In this document: positions 7,676 through 17,105 of the stretch, one piece after another
Layout: the number at the start of each line of letters is the position of its first letter
Numbering within the stretch: the first letter of the stretch is position 1
DNA from: Dyella sp. BiH032
Lineage (GTDB): Bacteria > Pseudomonadota > Gammaproteobacteria > Xanthomonadales > Rhodanobacteraceae
Reading direction: 5' to 3'
Length of the DNA: 64,000 nucleotides
Assembly (NCBI RefSeq): GCF_031954525.1
Contig: NZ_CP134867.1
Location: 4,216,001-4,280,000 of the forward strand
Made by a program: the position numbers and the translations under genes
The notes under the pieces: model-generated
Database searches by the model: none
What the model saw: only the letters and a program-made list of their open reading frames with translations
What the model was told of the DNA's origin: nothing

Positions 7676-8929
7676 TCAGCCGTAAACCGGGAACTTCCGG
7701 CACTGCGCCGTGACCTGGTCCCGCACGCGGGCGATCACCGCCTCGTCGTTCGGCGCGTCCAGCACGTCGCAGATCCAGCCGGCCAGCTCCACCACGTCCG
7801 CTTCCTGATAGCCGCGGGTGGTGACAGCCGGGGTGCCGATGCGCAGGCCGGAGGTGACGAAGGGCTTGCGCGGGTCGTTCGGCACGGCATTCTTGTTGAC
7901 CGTGATGTGGGCCTTGCCCAGCGCCTCTTCGGCGTCCTTGCCGGTGACCTCGCGACCGATCAGGTCCACCAGCATCAGGTGATTCTCGGTGCCGCCGGAA
8001 ACGATCTTGTAGCCGCGCTCGATGAAGGTCTTGGCCATGGCCTGAGCGTTCTTCACCACCTGCTGCTGGTAGGTCTTGAAGGACGGATCCAGCGCCTCCT
8101 TGAAGGCCACCGCCTTGGCGGCGATCACGTGCATCAGCGGGCCGCCCTGGATGCCGGGGAACACGATCGACTGCAGCTTCTTCTCGATCTCCTCACCGGC
8201 ATCCTTGGCGAGGATGATGCCGCCGCGCGGGCCACGCAGGGTCTTGTGGGTGGTCGAGGTGACCACGTGCGCGTGCGGCAGCGGGCTGGGATACACGCCC
8301 GCGGCGATCAGGCCGGCGACGTGGGCCATGTCCACGAACAGGTAGGCGCCGACCTTGTCGGCGATGGCGCGGAAACGCGCCCAGTCCATCACCTGCGAGT
8401 AGGCGCTGAAGCCGGCCACGATCATCTTCGGCTTGTGCTCCAGGGCCAGGCGCTCGACTTCGTCGTAGTCGATCAGGCCCTGGTCGTTCACGCCGTACTG
8501 CACCGCGTTGAGGATCTTGCCGGAAAGGTTGACCTTGGCGCCGTGGGTCAGGTGGCCGCCGTGGGCCAGGCTCATGCCCAGGATGGTGTCGCCCGGATTG
8601 AGCAGCGCGAAGTACACCGCCTGGTTGGCCTGCGAGCCGGAATGCGGCTGCACGTTGGCGTAGGTGGCGCCGAACAGTTCCTTCAGGCGGTCGATGGCGA
8701 GGCGCTCGGCCACATCCACATATTCGCAGCCGCCGTAGTAGCGCTTGCCCGGATAACCCTCGGCGTACTTGTTGGTCAGGACGCTGCCCTGCGCTTCGAG
8801 CACGCGCGGGCTGGCGTAGTTCTCGGAGGCGATCAGCTCGACGTGGTCTTCCTGCCGGCGCGCCTCGTCGGCCATGGCCTTGGCCAGCTCATCGTCGAAG
8901 CCGGCGATCGTCTCGTTCTTGGCAAACAT
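7676..8929 (-). CDS. glyA: Serine hydroxymethyltransferase
   Basis: A 417-residue PLP enzyme interconverting serine and glycine with tetrahydrofolate, the main source of one-carbon units. Family hallmarks: ELIASENY at 31-38, [13 protein letters not shown] at 55-67, and the PLP lysine K229 in [13 protein letters not shown]. Length equals the E. coli enzyme. The frame is open further upstream, but ATG 8929 gives the conserved N-terminus and has an AGAGGTCAGG ribosome site. Confidence 0.98.
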   Translation of the reverse strand: MFAKNETIAGFDDELAKAMADEARRQEDHVELIASENYASPRVLEAQGSVLTNKYAEGYPGKRYYGGCEYVDVAERLAIDRLKELFGATYANVQPHSGSQANQAVYFALLNPGDTILGMSLAHGGHLTHGAKVNLSGKILNAVQYGVNDQGLIDYDEVERLALEHKPKMIVAGFSAYSQVMDWARFRAIADKVGAYLFVDMAHVAGLIAAGVYPSPLPHAHVVTSTTHKTLRGPRGGIILAKDAGEEIEKKLQSIVFPGIQGGPLMHVIAAKAVAFKEALDPSFKTYQQQVVKNAQAMAKTFIERGYKIVSGGTENHLMLVDLIGREVTGKDAEEALGKAHITVNKNAVPNDPRKPFVTSGLRIGTPAVTTRGYQEADVVELAGWICDVLDAPNDEAVIARVRDQVTAQCRKFPVYG

Positions 8930-9091
8930 CCTGACCTCTGCGGGTGGCGGCGGGGGGAAGAAGCCCGAAATTGTAGCGCCCAGGGGGCATGGGGAGCCAC
9001 CGCCGGACGGCCCGGAAAACCGCATACCGGCGCGTATCGGCCGCCCCTTCGCCCGCCGGACGGACGGCCGGAAAGGCCCGGAACGGCCGCC

Positions 9092-9964
9092 TCAGCGAGC
9101 ACCGGGGCGACCGGCCCGCTTGGTCGCCGAGACGAGCACGTAGCTGATGATCATCAGCAGAAGCCAGGAGCCCAGCTTGCTCAACGGCACCACGCTCCAG
9201 CCGGCGCGCTGCGCCGGATAGCGCCACGCGGCGGCGAAGGTCCCCACGTTCTCGGCCAGCCAGATGAACAGAGCGACCAGCACGAAACCCAGCAGCAGCG
9301 GCATGCGCCGGTGTTCGTGGCGGATGCGGAAGAAAATCCAGGTGCAGCCGAATAACGCGGCGACCGCGGCAAACAGCAGCCAGCGCATGTCCGGCAGGAA
9401 GTGATGGGCGAAGAAGTTCACGTAGATCGCCAGCGCCAGCCATGCCGTGGCAACGAACGACGGGTGCCGCGTGAAGCGGAAATCGAACAACCGCCAGGCC
9501 CGAGCGATATAGCTGCCCACCGAGGCGTACATGAAACCGGTGAACAGCGGCACGCCGCCGATGCGCAGCACCGAGGCCTCCGGGTACTCCCACGAGCCCA
9601 TCGCGGTCTTGAAGACCTCCATCGCCGTGCCGGTCAGGTGGAAGACCAGGATGACCACCGCTTCCTCGCGCGTCTCCAGGCGCAGGCCCACCAGCAGGCA
9701 TTGCAGTGCGAGCGCTGCGAGTGTGAGGAAGTCGTAGCGCGCCAGCCACGCATCGCCCGGGTAGAACGCCCAGGTCAGCAGCAACAGCGCCAGCATGCAG
9801 GCCCCGAACAGGCAGGCCCAGGCCTGCTTGAGGCCGAAGCAGACGAACTCGTGCAGTGCGCGGGCCCAGGCGCCATGCCCTGCCGCCCAGCCGCCGGCCC
9901 ATGCATCCAGGCGCCACAGCCCGCGCGGCGGCGGAACCGGCGCTGTCGATATCAGCAGATCCAT
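9092..9964 (-). CDS. DUF817-family integral membrane protein
   Basis: A 290-residue, multi-helix inner-membrane protein of unknown function. Several hydrophobic spans are visible (for example ACLFGACMLALLLLTWAF, MPLLLGFVLVALFIWLAE and LLLMIISYVLVSA). Conserved-looking polar stretches include FTGFMYASVGSYIARAW and NFFAHHFLPDMRW, characteristic of the DUF817 family. Start ATG 9964 (MDLLISTAP) is preferred over an upstream ATG because of a GAGGGG ribosome site. The gene is divergent from ettA and upstream of glyA; no functional link is evident. Confidence 0.88.
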   Translation of the reverse strand: MDLLISTAPVPPPRGLWRLDAWAGGWAAGHGAWARALHEFVCFGLKQAWACLFGACMLALLLLTWAFYPGDAWLARYDFLTLAALALQCLLVGLRLETREEAVVILVFHLTGTAMEVFKTAMGSWEYPEASVLRIGGVPLFTGFMYASVGSYIARAWRLFDFRFTRHPSFVATAWLALAIYVNFFAHHFLPDMRWLLFAAVAALFGCTWIFFRIRHEHRRMPLLLGFVLVALFIWLAENVGTFAAAWRYPAQRAGWSVVPLSKLGSWLLLMIISYVLVSATKRAGRPGAR

Positions 9965-10088
9965 CTCGGCGTTCCCCTCGAGGGCAGGAACGCGCAAGCC
10001 TGAAAGCACGGGATGGCCTCTCCGGAGATCCGGCATGGCGAACCCGGGGCACGGCGCGGGCCGTCACCGGGAAGACGCGCCGACCCGC

Positions 10089-10094
10089 TATAAT
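10089..10094 (+). promoter_or_regulatory. Consensus -10 box upstream of ettA
   Basis: A perfect TATAAT lies 75 bp before the ettA start in otherwise very GC-rich DNA. The expected -35 position holds only weak matches (ACCGGG region), so this may be an activator-dependent or extended promoter. Confidence 0.6.
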
Positions 10095-10168
10095 CCCGGG
10101 TTTTCACCCAACACCCTGTGCCCCCGCCAGCCCCTCGGGCCGGCGGCGCGCACGTCTCCGGAGGCTCC

Positions 10169-11836
<1,668 letters not shown>

Positions 11837-11848
11837 CCGCTCCATGCT

Positions 11849-11870
11849 CCCTCTCCCTCCGGGGAGAGGG
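11849..11870 (+). terminator. GC hairpin after ettA
   Basis: CCCTCTCCC-TCCG-GGGAGAGGG, a perfect 9-bp stem 12 bp after the ettA stop. It belongs to a family of similar CCCTCTCC/GGAGAGGG hairpins at gene ends in this window and lacks a clear U-tract. A degenerate relative occurs at 12001-12024. The rest of 11837-12052 shows no gene. Confidence 0.5.
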
Positions 11871-12052
11871 TTGGGATGAAGGACCGGGCGGAGCGATGAA
11901 GCAGCAGCAAGCAAGCCACGCCTTACTTTGCAGCGAACCCCCACCTTCAAAAGAAGCACGCTCCAAACAACCAGTCATCGCAAGACCCGCCCCTAACCCT
12001 GCCCTCTCCCCGAAGGGGGATGGGTGAAGGGGTGAGGCTAGGGAGTAAAGAC

Positions 12053-12865
12053 ATGCACTTCATGCAATCCCTGCAAGCCGCATGGCAGCGCAACCACTCC
12101 CTGGTCTGCGTCGGCCTCGACCCCGAGCCGGCGAAATTTCCCGCTCACCTGCGCGGCGATGCCGACGCCGTCTACCGATTCTGTGCCGCCATCGTGGACG
12201 CCACTTCGGACCTGGTGTGCGCGTACAAGCCGCAGATCGCCCACTTCGCCGCCCTGCGTGCGGAAGAGGCCCTGGAACGCCTGATCGCGCACGTCCACGA
12301 GCGCCATCCCCGCGTCCCGGTGATCCTCGACGCCAAGCGGGGCGACATCGGCAGCACGGCGCAGCACTACGTCACTGAAGCCTTCGAGCGCTACGGCGCG
12401 GATGCGGTGACGCTCAACCCCTATCTCGGCCGCGACTCGATCCAGCCGTTCCTGGATCGCGCCGACAAGGGCGTGATCTTGCTGTGCCACACCTCGAACC
12501 CCGGCGCTTCCGATCTGCAGGATCTCGACGTCGGCGGCCGCCCGCTGTACCAGCGCGTGGCCGAGATGGTCGCGCGCGACTGGAACGTGCACGGCAACTG
12601 CGCTCTGGTCACTGGCGCCACCTGGCCGGAGCAGCTGGCCGAAGTGCGCTCGCTGGTCGGCGACATGCCATTGCTGGTGCCGGGGATCGGCGCACAGGGC
12701 GGCGACGTGGCGGCCGTGGTGCAGCATGGCCGCACGCTGGCGGGTACCGGCCTGATGATCAGCTCGTCGCGCGCCATCCTTTATGCCGGTGACGGCGAGG
12801 ATTTCGCCGAGAAGGCTCGCGAGGCCACGCAGGCGTTGCGCGACTCCATCAATCTGTATCGCTGA
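12053..12865 (+). CDS. pyrF: Orotidine 5'-phosphate decarboxylase, type 2
   Basis: A 270-residue enzyme performing the last step of UMP synthesis. The catalytic signature [14 protein letters not shown] and the CVGLDPE start place it in the longer type-2 subfamily (as in mycobacteria and Xanthomonadales) rather than the short E. coli type. GATWPEQL and [12 protein letters not shown] form the phosphate-binding end. ATG 12053 has GGGAG 7 nt upstream; an upstream in-frame ATG at 12020 lies within a repeat-like hairpin and is unlikely. Confidence 0.96.
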   Translation: MHFMQSLQAAWQRNHSLVCVGLDPEPAKFPAHLRGDADAVYRFCAAIVDATSDLVCAYKPQIAHFAALRAEEALERLIAHVHERHPRVPVILDAKRGDIGSTAQHYVTEAFERYGADAVTLNPYLGRDSIQPFLDRADKGVILLCHTSNPGASDLQDLDVGGRPLYQRVAEMVARDWNVHGNCALVTGATWPEQLAEVRSLVGDMPLLVPGIGAQGGDVAAVVQHGRTLAGTGLMISSSRAILYAGDGEDFAEKAREATQALRDSINLYR

Positions 12866-12928
12866 GCGCTTTCCCGGCGCCCGTTCGCGCGGCATAGTCG
12901 GGCGACTCCGCCTGCCCAGGAGCCGTGC

Positions 12929-13891
12929 ATGCCGCGTTCCCATCTTGCCGATCCGAGCCGCCGCCGCTGGCTGCGCACTGCCAGCGTCGCGCTGGGCGCG
13001 GTCGCGACGGCACCACTCTCTTTCGCCGCGCCGAAGGCATCGCCATCGCGCACGCGGCTGATCCTGCTCGGCACCGCCGGCGGCCCGACGCCAAAGCCCG
13101 ATCGCGCGGCGCCGGCAAACGCAGTGGTCGTGGACGGCGTGGTGTACGTCGTCGACTGCGGCAACGGGGTGGCCCGGCAGATGGTCAAGGCGGGGCTCGA
13201 TCTGGGCGCCATCCGGCACGTCTTCCTCACCCACCAGCATTCCGATCACAACGCTGACTACGGCAACCTGCTGTGGCTGGCCTGGGCGGCGCGCCTGCAT
13301 ACCCGCGTAGATACCTGGGGCCCGCCGCCATTGGTCGCGATGACACGCGATTTCCTGCACATGAACGAGGCCGACATCCGCACCCGCATCGTCGATGAAG
13401 GCCGGCCGCCGCTCGCCCCGCTGATCGTGCCGCACGAATTGACCAAGCCTGGCGTGGTCATGCGCGACGAACGCGTCAAAGTCACTGCCGCGCTGGTCGC
13501 CCATCCGCCGGTCGCGCCGGCCTTTGCCTACCGCTTCGACACATCCGACCGTTCGATCGTGTTCTCCGGCGATACGCGTCCCACCTCCGCGCTGGTGGAC
13601 CTGGCTCGCGGCGCCGACGTACTGGTGCATGAGGTGATGTACGAACCGGCGCTGGCGAAACTCATCGCCACCGAGCCGAACGCCGGGCGCCTGCGCGAAC
13701 ACCTGCTGGCCAGCCACACCACCACCGAGCAGGTCGGCCGGATCGCCACCGAAGCAGGCGTAAAGACATTGGTGCTGACGCACTTCGTGCCGGGCGGCGA
13801 CGCGTCGCTGACGGACGAGGTCTGGCGCGGCGCGGTGGCGCCGCACTTCAACGGGCAGCTGGTGATCGGACGGGACCTGCTGGAGCTGTAG
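12929..13891 (+). CDS. Tat-exported MBL-fold metallo-hydrolase
   Basis: A 320-residue protein. A twin-arginine signal peptide is present (RRRWLRTASVALGAV, then APLSFAAP), so it is exported folded to the periplasm. The metallo-beta-lactamase metal site reads H102-x-H104-x-D106-H107 (THQHSDHNAD), with further candidate ligands in VFSGDTRP and VLTHFVPG. The layout resembles RNase Z/arylsulfatase-type MBL hydrolases. The substrate is unknown; Tat export argues against RNA. It ends 6 bp from the convergent acyltransferase. Confidence 0.9.
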   Translation: MPRSHLADPSRRRWLRTASVALGAVATAPLSFAAPKASPSRTRLILLGTAGGPTPKPDRAAPANAVVVDGVVYVVDCGNGVARQMVKAGLDLGAIRHVFLTHQHSDHNADYGNLLWLAWAARLHTRVDTWGPPPLVAMTRDFLHMNEADIRTRIVDEGRPPLAPLIVPHELTKPGVVMRDERVKVTAALVAHPPVAPAFAYRFDTSDRSIVFSGDTRPTSALVDLARGADVLVHEVMYEPALAKLIATEPNAGRLREHLLASHTTTEQVGRIATEAGVKTLVLTHFVPGGDASLTDEVWRGAVAPHFNGQLVIGRDLLEL

Positions 13892-13897
13892 GCCGCA

Positions 13898-15067
13898 TCA
13901 ATCGGCGGCAATCGCCATGGACCCCAGCGCCGGCGCCGGACGCTGCAGCCGCGCGCGGAGCCAGCGCTCGCTGGGCGACGAAACGTAGCGCTCCACCATG
14001 GCCCCCAGCGCCCAGCACAGCGCGAGCACCGGCAGGTACCACAGCCAGCCGCGCGCCATGTCGCCACCGGCGGCGCGGAACAGCCGCACGGCGCCGTATA
14101 CGACGAACATGTGCGTCAGGTAGATCTCGTAGCTGAGCTGTCCCCAGCGGCGCAGCCAACCGAAGCCCGGCAGCGGGTGGCGCAGGCCGGCCCGCTCGGC
14201 CTGGTCACAGGCCACCAGCGCGCACAGCGCCGCGAAGGTGAGCAGCAGCATCACGCCGTCCTGCAACCATCGCCACCACCACGGCATGGCGATGAACACG
14301 GCGAAAAGGCCGACGACACCCAGGCAGGCCAGCGCTCGCCGCGCCCAGCGCGGCGCCAGCCAGTGCGCCGATGCCAGCGCACCGAGCACGCCCATGGCGA
14401 TCGCCGCCATGCCAGGCAGGTACGCCTTCTCCTTCCAGATCTCGCTGCCGCCATCCAGCGAGGACAACCACCATGGCAAGGCCATGGCGAACAGCAACAG
14501 CAGCGGCGCGAGCACGGCCTCGCGGCGCAACAGCAGGCAAGCCAGCGGAAAGCCCAGGTAGAACACTTCCTCGATGGACAGCGACCACAGCACGTCCCAG
14601 TTGCCCGGCAGGTAGCCGGTCTGCCCTTCGTACCAATTGAGGTGCAGGCCGAGCGCCGCGACGATCGCGCGCGGCAGCGACTGCCCTTCCCGGCCGATGA
14701 CGTAGTCCGCCGCGCCGAGCAGGTGCAACACGCTCAGCACGCCCACCAGCGCCAGCAGGCAAGGCACGATGCGCGCGAAGCGCCGCGCGTAGAAATCGCG
14801 CACATCGATGCGCCCGAGCCCGCCCCAGCGCCGGATGGCATGGCTCGCGATCAGGAAGCCGGAGATCACGAAGAACACGAACACCGCTTCGTAACCATTG
14901 AAATTGAGCGCGCTCAGCAGGCGCGCCGGCAGCACCTCGGCCAGCGCGGTTTTCTTCAGCGGAATGCGCAGCCCGATGTGGTGCAGCACCACCAGCAGAA
15001 TGGCGATGCCGCGCAGCAGATCGATGCCGGGATTGCGCTCAGGCGGCGAAGGCTTTGACGATGGCAT
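13898..15067 (-). CDS. Acyltransferase 3 (OafA/YrhL-type) membrane protein
   Basis: A 389-residue integral membrane acyltransferase with about ten hydrophobic spans. The family's N-terminal motif appears as LLRGIAILLVVLHHIGL and the loop motif as WSLSIEEVFYLGFPL. Members O-acetylate or succinylate envelope sugars; the target is unknown. ATG 15067 is taken as start, overlapping the upstream PLP-lyase stop by 29 nt; a further in-frame start at 15118 would overlap more. The overlap suggests co-translation with that gene. Confidence 0.9.
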   Translation of the reverse strand: MPSSKPSPPERNPGIDLLRGIAILLVVLHHIGLRIPLKKTALAEVLPARLLSALNFNGYEAVFVFFVISGFLIASHAIRRWGGLGRIDVRDFYARRFARIVPCLLALVGVLSVLHLLGAADYVIGREGQSLPRAIVAALGLHLNWYEGQTGYLPGNWDVLWSLSIEEVFYLGFPLACLLLRREAVLAPLLLLFAMALPWWLSSLDGGSEIWKEKAYLPGMAAIAMGVLGALASAHWLAPRWARRALACLGVVGLFAVFIAMPWWWRWLQDGVMLLLTFAALCALVACDQAERAGLRHPLPGFGWLRRWGQLSYEIYLTHMFVVYGAVRLFRAAGGDMARGWLWYLPVLALCWALGAMVERYVSSPSERWLRARLQRPAPALGSMAIAAD

Positions 15068-16199
15068 CGGCGGGTTTGCGCAGCAGGGTTTCGTTGAAGG
15101 TGAGCGCGAGGCGTCCATCGCGCGGCTCGGCGATCATGACGCCGGCCTTCTCCAGGCGCTCGCGCAATCCTTGCCGCCGTTCTTCGGCGATCTGAAGAAA
15201 ATGGATGTTGGTGCCATGCTCCACGCGCCGCACGGCATAGCCATCGACCTTGGCCAGCCCCTCCAGCAGACGATCGCCCGCTTCGCGCACCTTGGCGAAG
15301 CGCGCGGCGAAACCGTCGAGCCCATCCAGCGCGAGCAAGGCGGCCTGCCAGCCATGGAAGATCGTGCCGCCGAAGATGTGGCGCGTATCGCGCGCCTTGG
15401 CGACCGTGGCCTTGGTGCCTGCGAGGATCGCCCCGAACGGTGCGCCGAGGTACTTGTATAGCGAGACGTAAACCGTGTCGAACGGCGCCGCATACGCCTC
15501 TGCGGCAAAGCCTTCCGCCCCGCTGTTGAGCAGCAGGCGGGCGCCGTCCAGATGCATGCCGATGCCCTTGGCGCGAGCCCGCTCGGCGATCGCTTTCACG
15601 GTCTCCAGCGGCACCATGGCGCCATCGGCGCGGCGCACGGGGCTTTCGAGCGAGATCGCGCCGATCGGCAGCGGATACGCCGCCTTCTCGGATACGGCGA
15701 TCGCCGCATCCACTTCATCCAGCGTCGGTGCTGCGCGGCCCGGCGCCAATGGCACTAGGTTGATCTCGCTCAGCGTGGTGACCGCGTCGCTTTCGTCGCA
15801 ATAGACATGGCTCTCCTGCTGCACCAGCGCGCGCCGCTTCTCGCCGCAAAGCAGACGCAGCGCGACCTGGTTGGCCAGCGTGCCGGTGGGCATGAAGGCC
15901 GCATCCTCCTTGCCGAGCAGCTGGGCGAAGCGTTGTTCGAGCTCCTCCACCGCGCCGCGCTTGAGATAGACGTCCCCGGCTTTGTCCCGCGTCTGCAGGA
16001 TCGCATCCATCCGGGCCAGGGCGTCGCGCCCGTAGCGGGGCACGTCGTCGCCCATCAGGATCACGGTGTGGCGGATATGCTGCGGGTCTTCCGGACTTTT
16101 GGGCGAAGACGCCGCCGATGCGGCCGGCGCGACAGCAGTGCCCAGCGCGGCAAGCGAACCCGCGTACAACGACGAACGAAGAAAGTCCCGACGGTCCAT
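15039..16199 (-). CDS. Tat-exported beta-eliminating lyase / threonine-aldolase-family PLP enzyme
   Basis: A 386-residue fold-type I PLP protein resembling low-specificity threonine aldolases: FMPTGTLANQVAL near 100, MHLDGARLLLNSG, and the Schiff-base lysine in SLYKYLGAPFGA. Unusually it begins with a clear twin-arginine signal (MDRRDFLRSSLYAGSLAALG, then PAASAAS), which predicts export in folded, cofactor-loaded form. ATG 16199 has a GGGGGACG ribosome site and places RR at the very start; the upstream ATG at 16241 is less likely. Substrate unknown, possibly a beta-hydroxy amino acid or another amino acid in the periplasm. Confidence 0.85.
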   Translation of the reverse strand: MDRRDFLRSSLYAGSLAALGTAVAPAASAASSPKSPEDPQHIRHTVILMGDDVPRYGRDALARMDAILQTRDKAGDVYLKRGAVEELEQRFAQLLGKEDAAFMPTGTLANQVALRLLCGEKRRALVQQESHVYCDESDAVTTLSEINLVPLAPGRAAPTLDEVDAAIAVSEKAAYPLPIGAISLESPVRRADGAMVPLETVKAIAERARAKGIGMHLDGARLLLNSGAEGFAAEAYAAPFDTVYVSLYKYLGAPFGAILAGTKATVAKARDTRHIFGGTIFHGWQAALLALDGLDGFAARFAKVREAGDRLLEGLAKVDGYAVRRVEHGTNIHFLQIAEERRQGLRERLEKAGVMIAEPRDGRLALTFNETLLRKPADAIVKAFAA

Positions 16200-16316
16200 C
16201 ACGCGTCCCCCGCTTGGCTGATTGTCCCGGCACCGTAGCACCGGCGCGCAAGCGGCTTATCGGCCGAAGGTCATGTCCGCCCGACGGCGCATCGGGTGCC
16301 CCGCCCAGGCGGCCGG

Positions 16317-17105
16317 CTAAGGCGTGGCTGCGGCCGCCGGGAGGTCGGCGATCATCTGGCGTGCCAGCCCTTCGTAGTTGTAGTCGAAGTGGTGGTCGCC
16401 GGGCTTCTGGTAGACCTTGATCCATGCCGGCAGACCCTGCGTGGCGCAGATCGTGTCGTCCTCGTCGTCCTTGCCGTAGTAGCACATTACCGGCGGGTGG
16501 CCATCGAGCGCCAGCAGCGGCGGGCGCGCATCGTAGTGCTTCACCGGATTGACCAACTGGAACAGGTTCTGCGTCTGCGTCTTGAACCAGCCCTCGACCA
16601 TGTAGCCCTGCATCTCGATTTCGAAGCTGACGTCCTTGCTGGGCGACAGCAGCACGAGCTGCGCGACGCGGGCTCGGTTTTCCGGCTTCAAGTGCTCGAT
16701 GACCGACGGCAGCACGTCCGCGCCGAACGAAAAACCGATCAGCCACACGCGCCGCTTGCCGAGCTTGGCCGTGTACTGGTCGATCAAGGCGTCGAGATCG
16801 GCAGCCGAGGCTTCAGCGGTGCTTTCCCGCCAGTAATACTTGAGCAGACTCACGCCGAGCACCGGCACGCCGTGGTCGGCGAGGATGCCGCCCAACTGCC
16901 GGTCGAGGTCGCGCCAGCCGCCATCGCCCGAATAGAAGATGGCGACCACGTCGTCGCGCCCCGCCATCGGCTTGACGCCCGGCTTGGCCGGTACGACGAC
17001 GAGGGATTCGTCCATGCTGGCGTGATGCCAGGGACGCCAGGCCAGCACGCCGACGGCAGCAGCGGCGAGCGCCAGGCCGCCGATGATCTTGGTGATTCGC
17101 TTCAT
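16317..17105 (-). CDS. virJ: VirJ/AcvB-family alpha/beta hydrolase (probable lysyl-phosphatidylglycerol hydrolase)
   Basis: A 262-residue protein with an N-terminal signal/anchor (IIGGLALAAAAVGVLAW) and one VirJ/AcvB domain: FYSGDGGWRDLD, then the nucleophile elbow GFSFGAD (S126), with DDEDDT and DHHFDYNYEG supplying likely acid and base. AcvB of Agrobacterium is an established lysyl-PG hydrolase encoded with the synthase lpiA. Here the gene starts at ATG 17105, overlapping the mprF stop by 4 nt (ATGA), which strongly suggests the same role in trimming MprF's product in the periplasm. Confidence 0.88.
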   Translation of the reverse strand: MKRITKIIGGLALAAAAVGVLAWRPWHHASMDESLVVVPAKPGVKPMAGRDDVVAIFYSGDGGWRDLDRQLGGILADHGVPVLGVSLLKYYWRESTAEASAADLDALIDQYTAKLGKRRVWLIGFSFGADVLPSVIEHLKPENRARVAQLVLLSPSKDVSFEIEMQGYMVEGWFKTQTQNLFQLVNPVKHYDARPPLLALDGHPPVMCYYGKDDEDDTICATQGLPAWIKVYQKPGDHHFDYNYEGLARQMIADLPAAAATP

